Shown here piece after piece: positions 7,172 to 12,558 of a DNA stretch of 12,558 nucleotides (position 1 is the first letter of the stretch; each line of letters begins with the position of its first letter). This stretch comes from Stephanodiscus triporus. Lineage: Eukaryota > Bacillariophyta > Thalassiosirophyceae > Thalassiosirales > Thalassiosiraceae. The notes under the pieces are model-generated. The model was not told the origin of the DNA. It worked only from the letters and a program-made list of their open reading frames with translations, and made no database searches. The stretch spans positions 1-12,558 of the forward strand of contig JALLAZ010002162.1 of NCBI GenBank assembly GCA_036939755.1, written 5' to 3'. Made by a program: the position numbers and the translations under genes.

Positions 7172-7925
7172 CTCCCTGTTGATCTTTTGCTGCAGAATTG
7201 CATTTTGGTGATTGCCAGCCCCTTTCACTTGTGCTACACCGCCTTCTAACCACCGTAAAAAGCCCTGTCCCAACACCCACTTTTGTTCAACAGCGCGCCT
7301 CATCCAACCAAGTTGATCTCTTTAGCGCATCCAAAAAATCACACCTCTCAGGGGCGCTTTAGTGGACTCACCAACACATTGACACCTCAACGCCCAAGTA
7401 CGCAATGCCTAATGTATCCAGGCACAACCCCAGGGTGCAAAAACATCATCGTGAAGATGCACCAACAAGAAAACATCTTCACCCAAGGGCAAGAAGACCC
7501 CTCCGAAGCACTGTGACACAAAAAAAACACAAACACCAAGGGTGATGCAATTGCTGGGACACCAAAAAAGAGAGGGAAGTAGATTGTAGCCTCCCCCGCT
7601 TCAGGTGTGGTGCACGCGTGGGTGGGACAAAAACTCCTAAAATGTAACTTTTTACAAGGTTTTTCCTGTCCAAAATGTGCAATATTTTAGGTTGATTCTA
7701 CTGAAATGATGCTTCATGGAAATCAATCGTTATAATGTTATAACCAAAACCCAACCAAGTATCACATCATATTACTTAACTCTAACTCCTTCTCATGTGA
7801 TTGATATGTTATACCCTTATTGTTATTAGGGGCCATGTATTAACCAGTGCCCTTTTTCAGCAAGGTGGCCATGAAAACACTAAAAAAAATGGTGTTGGTA
7901 TGTCCGATTGCTATTTTTGGCCACA
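7172..7925. other. Non-coding stretch with scattered hairpins
   Basis: No gene could be supported. A 77-codon frame at 7283-7516 begins at TTG and shows no known motif, so I do not call it. Small structures include GTGAAGATG (7451-7459) with CATCTTCAC (7474-7482), and GTTATAA/TTATAAC at 7729-7744. An A-rich run lies near 7519-7526. The sequence is probably decayed repeat DNA. Confidence 0.5.
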
Positions 7926-7927
7926 AT

Positions 7928-8262
7928 ACTCGCCCAGTGGTGGCAATCAGTGGCATCCGTTGTAGCCCTGGACCCCCTACATAGGGGGATGTGCTTGGTA
8001 TGGTACTGTTGCATCACCTCGGCCATCAAAATGGCAAGCAAGTGTGGTGCTTTTTTGTCATTCTTTTTTGCATGCAACCCTGGCGGCCGCTAGGGAGATA
8101 CAAAGTGAGAAGTCACTCGATGGCGGCATCCAGTGGCTTCCGGGGTAGCCATGAACCCCCTCCATTTGACGATGCACTTTTTATTGTGCCGGTGCACTGC
8201 CACAGCTCAAAATGGCCGGCGGACTAGTAGGTGCTTTGTTTCATCGCATCAATTTTTTACTC
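7928..8262. repeat. Two diverged copies of a ~182-bp tandem unit
   Basis: Blocks recur in the same order at offsets of about 181-187 bp: ACTCG at 7928 and 8115, CAGTGGC-x-TCCG at 7948 and 8131, ACCCCCT at 7972 and 8155, TCAAAATGGC at 8026 and 8207, and GGTGCTTT at 8046 and 8230. The first copy contains CCCCCTA/TAGGGGG (7973-7988), a perfect 7-bp stem, missing in the second. No protein-coding signal was seen. Confidence 0.65.
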
Positions 8263-8273
8263 CCCATAAATGT

Positions 8274-8365
8274 AGCTTAACAGCTTAACCGCTATAAGGG
8301 TTCCGGCGGGAACGAAAAAACATCGCGTCGTACCATTTGGGTAGGTATGTACCCTTGGCGGGAAC
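8274..8365 (-). repeat. Possible left end of the piggyBac-type element
   Basis: AGCTTAAC is repeated twice in tandem at 8274-8289, giving two TTAA sites, the target of known piggyBac elements. The second TTAA (8285-8288) is followed by CCGCTATAAGGG, which loosely resembles the CCCTAGAAAG start of the insect piggyBac end. GGCGGGAAC is present twice just inside (8305-8313 and 8357-8365), as a subterminal repeat might be. It lies on the 3' side of the transposase. No matching inverted copy exists at the other side, so this is tentative. Confidence 0.25.
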
Positions 8366-8636
8366 TGACGCACATCAATTCTGGGCCTCACCCTACCACT
8401 CACATGCGTAGGAATCAATTGTGACCCCTCTAATGAATTCATAATAATTTATCCAAGACGGAACAATTTTAATCATGGCGGAAATGGCCGTCGCGATCGA
8501 TGTTGCGGTTGGGGGGGAGTCCTTACAATTACAGGGTTGGTTCCCCATGTCGTGAGGATGATCCCGTGTGTCTATTTTCCGGCTGCCGATCAGTAGTTTA
8601 ATTGATATTAATTTTTAAGTAAACGTTATCGCATAT
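8366..8636 (-). other. 3' flank of the piggyBac-type transposase gene
   Basis: No gene is visible between the candidate element end and the transposase stop. On the - strand an ATTAAA lies about 35-40 bases after the stop (complement of 8597-8602) and could act as a weak polyadenylation signal. Three further TTAA sites (8598, 8608, 8615) lie close to the stop but lack a CCC-type continuation. Confidence 0.4.
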
Positions 8637-11066
8637 TCACCCCCCCGCAGTAGATGGAAACGCTTTGTTGAAATTGAACTTGTGATAGTCAATATGGCAT
8701 GGCAAAACATCGCCCCCCTTCACCCCTGAACATAGCCAAACGTTCGATCCCGTCATTGCACTGCACTCCTCGCACGTCATCACCGTATCGTAGCTCCTCG
8801 TCCTCTTCGCTTTGCTCGATTTTAATCCGGGGCAATTTCCCCAGCAGCACTTCCCCCTTGCATTCTCCTTCGCCCCCACACTTTGATGACTCCGCCAGGG
8901 ACTCTTCTTCTGCATTCTTTTCAATATCGCATAATCTGACCACGTCTCCTGGCAATATGAATTCTCCCCCACCACTTCCCTTTTCGAATCCGTCCTAACT
9001 TTTTTCCCACAAGACCATCCAAGAACTCGCGACAAGTCGATGCCAGTTTTTGGATGCGATGCCTCCCTTGTTCGCATTGGGTCACCTCGCTGCATCAGCG
9101 CAAAGGTAAGCTCCTTGATCGCGTCCTTCATCTTCAGGCACTGCCGATCGGGCGTCCGCGTCGTCACCAAAGCCCGATAAATACGGTATGCGTTCGCCAT
9201 TGTCATGTTGATCAGCCGAAAAACAATTTTCGGCGACCAATTATGCGTCCGACTCTTCCCCCCCATGTCGTACGGTCTCTCTGCGCCGTTCCCCTTGTCG
9301 ATGAGGTGAAATGTCTGGCAGTAGTATTTCGTTTGCGCAGGACATGACACCTCCGTCGACTCCCTCTCCCTCTTCCCATCCTCGCCCCTTCTCTTCCGAC
9401 TTACACCATCCCCCGCCCTCAAGATCTCCGGCCCATGACAATTCGACAGCGTCTTGACGACGCTGTTGTCACCCCACGCAGCAAACACAAGGGGTTTGTT
9501 GTTGTGTTGCCAACACACCGACTCGTACGTCCCCTTCTTCATCTTTTTTGTTGTATCCTTCGTGTCTGCTCCCGATCGATTGCATTGGACTGTCCCCACC
9601 ATATTCATCCCCCAAACTTCTCGCCCTACCTGCGCCATGATGTCGCCCATGTACGCCGAGTCCATTGTGATGTACCGTCCTGCCCCCTTGTAGTCCTCAA
9701 CCATTAGCGAAAGGAGATTGATCCATTTTTGGATTGTCATGCAATTCTCATGAAGCATACCTAAATCGCCATCATTCTTTCTGCCGAACGTACGCGCGTG
9801 AAGTTTGTAGCCGGCAAGAATGCCGAACGAGACGGCGAGAGAGTGTAGGGTGGCGCCCGTCCGGATCGGCTTAGGCTCTGGGCCGCATGTGATCTCGTTC
9901 TTGTACCAGCCTGCAATGCGGCTCTCGTCGTGCGTCAATGCCTTCCCCGCCGTCACGCACTCTTTCCACCGTCGGTTGATTGCATCCTCAACCTCACCAA
10001 ACTTTCGTCGATGATTTGCCGTCGGGGGGGACACATGCTTCTCGTCAAAGAATATGTCACTCCACTCCTCGTCATCATCAAAATCATCTGCAAAATGCAA
10101 ACACCGATACAAATCAGTGAATGCATCACGCGGCATGCATTCTTTCAGCGGCGCAATGGCATCGATTGGGCATCGTGTTGACCAGCTGTCGTCCACTGAC
10201 GGAAATCCTCTGATCGCCCGACACTGCTGACAACCAAACATTCGGGCAATGTGGTCACTCAGGATGACGTTGCCATTGTCTGGGTCGTACCACCGCGGCT
10301 TCCACCCTTGCACCATGAGGTGCGTCATGTACGATTGCATCCTCGCTGCCAAGAAATCCCAAAACGTTTCGCCAGCGAACATCGGCAACATCCACTCAAA
10401 AATTTTGTTGTATCTGATGTCGCCGTTTTCATCCTTCATCCGCTCCATCTCCGCGTCCGTCATGTTTACCCCGAAGAACTCATTCACTCCAGTGTAAGGA
10501 ACCGGCTCAATTGGTCGCCCCAGATTTGCCGCACTGATCTTTTTCCAATGGTGGGGCTTTGTCATTGTGTATTGCCCCGGCGCCGGCGTCGCTGCAGCCC
10601 GCCTCCCTCTCCTAATCGGATCCGCCGCTGTCTCGATCACGTCGTCCGCCGTTCCTTCCTCGCCAATCGCACTGTCAACCGTTCCTTCCTCGCCAAACGC
10701 ACTCAAATCAGGGTTGATTGTCGTTTGTTTCTTTGCTAGGCGGCGTCGTTTGTTGCGTGCTGGGGGTGGAGTGACATATTCATCATCGTCATCATCGTCG
10801 TCATCGACAGTCTCGACAACAAAGACATCGTCCGCTGGATCGCGGAGAGCATGAGCAGGGAGGCGATATGAAGAGAAGGAGCGATGCGTCTTGTCGGCAA
10901 AACAGACGACAGCATCGTATCGCATGGCATAGAAGACGCCCCGCTCCTTGTCAAGCTCGAGCTGGAAATGATTGTTTGTGTCGATGTCCAAATCGACGCG
11001 AGCAATCACACCAGCATTGAGTGCGCTTCCAGAAAATCCAGGCCACCAGTCATCAGGGACCTTCAT
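8637..11066 (-). CDS. piggyBac-type transposase (DDE_Tnp_1_7)
   Basis: An uninterrupted 809-codon ORF for a cut-and-paste DNA transposase. After an N-terminal part containing VPDDWWPG, an 8-Asp run and a basic tract (NKRRRLAKK, possible nuclear signal), the catalytic domain starts near residue 185. The three catalytic Asp of the family appear as Asp380 (LTHDESR), Asp469 (ITMDSAYMG) and Asp590 (HLIDKGNG); spacings of 89 and 121 are somewhat longer than in insect piggyBac. HNWSP about 20 residues after Asp590 matches the conserved RWP region. The C-terminus has a Cys/His cluster (CCWGNC, CEEC, WLC, CHIDYH) like the family's cysteine-rich DNA-binding domain. ATG 11066 is the first ATG, but the frame stays open upstream to 11111 with plausible residues (EWAASLRGLR), so the true N-terminus was probably longer and cut at the junction with the integrase fragment. 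It has no visible disabling mutation. Confidence 0.93.
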   Translation of the reverse strand: MKVPDDWWPGFSGSALNAGVIARVDLDIDTNNHFQLELDKERGVFYAMRYDAVVCFADKTHRSFSSYRLPAHALRDPADDVFVVETVDDDDDDDDEYVTPPPARNKRRRLAKKQTTINPDLSAFGEEGTVDSAIGEEGTADDVIETAADPIRRGRRAAATPAPGQYTMTKPHHWKKISAANLGRPIEPVPYTGVNEFFGVNMTDAEMERMKDENGDIRYNKIFEWMLPMFAGETFWDFLAARMQSYMTHLMVQGWKPRWYDPDNGNVILSDHIARMFGCQQCRAIRGFPSVDDSWSTRCPIDAIAPLKECMPRDAFTDLYRCLHFADDFDDDEEWSDIFFDEKHVSPPTANHRRKFGEVEDAINRRWKECVTAGKALTHDESRIAGWYKNEITCGPEPKPIRTGATLHSLAVSFGILAGYKLHARTFGRKNDGDLGMLHENCMTIQKWINLLSLMVEDYKGAGRYITMDSAYMGDIMAQVGREVWGMNMVGTVQCNRSGADTKDTTKKMKKGTYESVCWQHNNKPLVFAAWGDNSVVKTLSNCHGPEILRAGDGVSRKRRGEDGKRERESTEVSCPAQTKYYCQTFHLIDKGNGAERPYDMGGKSRTHNWSPKIVFRLINMTMANAYRIYRALVTTRTPDRQCLKMKDAIKELTFALMQRGDPMRTREASHPKTGIDLSRVLGWSCGKKVRTDSKREVVGENSYCQETWSDYAILKRMQKKSPWRSHQSVGAKENARGKCCWGNCPGLKSSKAKRTRSYDTVMTCEECSAMTGSNVWLCSGVKGGDVLPCHIDYHKFNFNKAFPSTAGG
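10651..10710 (-). repeat. 30-bp tandem duplication in the transposase N-terminus
   Basis: GTTCCTTCCTCGCCAA begins both 30-bp units (10651-10680 and 10681-10710). In the protein this gives two GEEGT-containing ten-residue repeats in a region of low complexity before the catalytic domain, where length change is likely tolerated. Confidence 0.8.
10782..10805 (-). repeat. Asp-codon microsatellite in the transposase
   Basis: Eight consecutive GAT/GAC codons (ATC/GTC on the + strand) encode eight Asp residues in the N-terminal linker of the piggyBac-type transposase. Mixed codons suggest it is not a very recent slippage product. Confidence 0.8.
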
Positions 11067-11111
11067 GCGAAGGCCCCTGAGCGATGCCGCCCATTCGTGA
11101 TCTTGTAATCA
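11067..11111. other. Junction of the piggyBac-type and integrase sequences
   Basis: The - strand transposase frame continues to a stop at 11109-11111, and + strand integrase similarity starts at about 11100 with VIKEFKNLWPECK. There is no room for a terminal inverted repeat or a promoter, and no TTAA is present here. Both genes therefore appear truncated at the same point. Confidence 0.6.
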
Positions 11112-11566
11112 AGGAGTTCAAGAATCTATGGCCAGAATGCAAGATGGTTCGAGGATCTCCATGCCATTCTGAATCCAAGGGAGGCGTTGAAAGGGTGAAT
11201 AAGACAGTGCAACAGAAATTAGGGGGGTGGATGAAGACAAACAATTTGAACCACTGGACAATAGGCTGCAGGATTGCCATGTGGAGAATCAATACACAGA
11301 TTCACCGAACCATCAAGGACACACCCTACCACCTGACATATGATCAGCACCCTCGTGTTGGTATTGTGAACTTACCCGTCTCAGCTGAAGCTGAAGTTCT
11401 GAAGAAACTTTCAACGGAGGCCGAACTAAATGATCTTGTGTACTTCCAAATGAATGTTGATGGCGTGGCAATCACTGCACAACCACCCACTACACGGACA
11501 TTGCCCCCTCACCCAAGGAAGATGTGCAAATGCATGACCCAATTGAGGATACTGCACGGTCATTGA
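11084..11566 (+). pseudogene. KRBA2-like rve integrase, 3' part of the catalytic core
   Basis: This fragment resembles the integrase of KRBA2-like proteins, a DDE transposase/integrase family found in many animals and protists. The region around the third catalytic residue is present: LWPECK followed by SESKGGVERVN, with the Glu at 11189-11191. TIKDTPYHLTYDQHPRVGI matches the usual N-T-P-Y-x-x-x-x-x-x-x-P-R-x-G-I segment. The first two catalytic Asp are missing because the sequence starts at the junction with the piggyBac-type element. Similarity in this frame fades after about 11,480. The following meaningful residues (APSPKEDVQMHDPIEDTA) lie in another frame, implying a frameshift near 11,480-11,500. 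The ATG at 11084 is incidental, not the real start. Confidence 0.82.
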
Positions 11567-12070
11567 GGACTCATTTTCCCCCACTTCGCCTCTTGGTAAG
11601 TGCAAGGAGAGGTCAGCGTGACAAAACGGGGTTGCACAGAGACAGAGGCGCGCTGAACAACTACAAGACAAGCACAAGAAGTTCTTGGAGGGGATGGTCT
11701 TGAAGTCAAACATGAAGATGAAGAACCAATCACTACTCCTAACAAAGGCAAAACTGGGGATACCACCAACTGCTGGCTAGAATTGATTGAGGAGCATGGG
11801 GACAATCGCCTCCAACTTGAAGAGATAGCGCGTGCGCGCGTCAACACTGTCTTCCCCATCATCTACTGCACGAACAACAAGGACATACAGGATATTGCTA
11901 ATTGGGCACCGTGCATCATGAGGAAGGTGCGCAGTGAGCAATACGAACTCCTCACTCTCAATGAGCATGACAAGGTAGATGAAGACCTCGACTGGAAAGG
12001 CGATGACGGTCTTTCGACTAGTTGGAGCCTCTACTACAATTATCCCCACAAGGAATTTCTTGATGCTTAG
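11567..12070 (+). pseudogene. Middle part of the broken integrase
   Basis: Decayed continuation of the integrase gene. Around 11631-11700 a charged helical stretch (AQRQRRAEQLQDKHKKFLEG) is readable in one frame. From about 11654 to the TAG at 12068-12070 another frame is open, giving an acidic linker and then a compact segment with NCWLELIEEHGDNRLQLEEI, FPIIYCTNN and WAPCIMRKVRSEQYELL. The lack of a single frame through the region shows at least two indels. I do not know the function of this middle domain; it was not assigned to a named family. It is followed by two in-frame stops (12068 TAG and 12086 TAA). Confidence 0.65.
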
Positions 12071-12094
12071 TATCGAGAAAACCTTTAATTGGCT

Positions 12095-12558
12095 ATGATG
12101 ATTGACATGGATGCTCACGAAGTTTTGCCACACTGCAACAGTCTACAGAAGAAAGCAGCTGAGAATGTCCAGAAGAGGGCAGACGTGACCAGGAAAGCTG
12201 TGCTAGAGAAAAATCCAACTCTAGTCTTCAAACTCGGGGATATTGTGATGGTTCCTGTGGATGACGTGGATCGCACCAAGGTGGATGGAGCAAATCTTAT
12301 TGGAGTTGTTGTTACAATCAATAAGCTCAATGCAACTTGTCGGGTGGCAGTTAAGCAGGGGGTTCTTGCGCGCGCATATGCATACCATGTCATCAGGCCA
12401 GTCCCAGTAGCATCGAACAATCTTGATGCAATGGACTTGCGTGATGCTTACGTTAGCTGGAGGTCACTTCCTAGAGTCACGGAGAGAGAGGCGGCGCGTT
12501 TTATATCGTCAGTTGGGGGACAGGGAATGCTTCACTGCAACTGCAAGGGAACCTGCAC
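12095..12558 (+). pseudogene. C-terminal part of the KRBA2-like integrase (runs off the window)
   Basis: The frame is the same as the preceding middle segment, reopened after TAA at 12086-12088, and stays open to the end of the window. It shows AAENVQKRAD, then GDIVMVPVDDVDR and ANLIGVVV, the small beta-rich C-terminal domain seen after the integrase core in KRBA2-like proteins, and finally HCNCKGTC at the window edge. The last motif looks like the start of the Cys-rich terminal domain (CNCxxxC) of this family. Whether the last exon-sized piece is expressed separately cannot be told. The upstream stops suggest it is a remnant. The alternative, an intron spanning 12068-12094, was considered, but no GT...AG pair fits. 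Confidence 0.72.

Noticed and set aside
7283..7516. 77-codon open frame in the gene-free region
   Set aside because: It begins at TTG, has no known motif and no supporting context; frames of this length are expected by chance.
8640..8646. Run of seven C at the transposase 3' end as evidence of a frameshift
   Set aside because: It falls in the last three codons after the Cys/His domain, so a length change would matter little and cannot be judged here.
9054..10739. Several + strand open frames of 60-160 codons
   Set aside because: All lie opposite the piggyBac-type transposase and are shadows of it.
12364..12388. Alternating purine-pyrimidine run (TGCGCGCGCATATGCATAC) as a Z-DNA element
   Set aside because: It lies inside the integrase coding remnant and can be explained by the codons; nothing else supports a structural role.

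Overview
The window looks like repeat-rich nuclear DNA of a eukaryotic microalga or protist. A diatom or other stramenopile is the best guess, because the tyrosine recombinase and the reverse transcriptase/RNase H resemble, from memory, the DIRS-like proteins common in diatom genomes; no search was possible. I see no host gene, rRNA, tRNA or CRISPR array. Nearly everything recognisable is transposon.

Region by region: (1) 1-6463 carries a nearly intact DIRS-type (tyrosine-recombinase) retrotransposon on the + strand. It has a Gag-like protein (336-2456), a Pol protein with reverse transcriptase then RNase H (2550-5852, cut by one TGA at 4596-4598), and a tyrosine recombinase (5084-6463) overlapping the end of Pol in another frame. 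Gag and Pol share one frame, separated by a TAG, an open 31-codon spacer and a GC-rich hairpin 7 nt after the stop. This resembles the layout of stop-readthrough Gag-Pol signals. (2) 6464-8636 is about 2.2 kb without a convincing gene. It holds a hairpin cluster just after the recombinase, an AT-rich block with related short inverted repeats, two copies of a ~91-bp unit, two copies of a ~182-bp unit, and a TTAA-flanked sequence that could be one end of the next element. (3) 8637-11066 on the - strand is a long open piggyBac-type transposase with the DDD residues and a C-terminal Cys/His domain. (4) From about 11,100 to the window end on the + strand lies a broken KRBA2-like (rve/DDE) integrase that begins mid-domain, changes frame and contains stops.

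How they relate: Gag, RT/RNase H and recombinase would together copy and insert the DIRS-like element through a circular DNA intermediate. The piggyBac and integrase segments meet head to head within about 40 bp, and both seem to lose their N-terminal parts there, which points to a rearrangement, nested insertion with deletion, or a mis-assembly. The most interesting observation is the possible Gag-Pol readthrough design in a tyrosine-recombinase retrotransposon; the rest is a typical transposon graveyard with one young-looking element.
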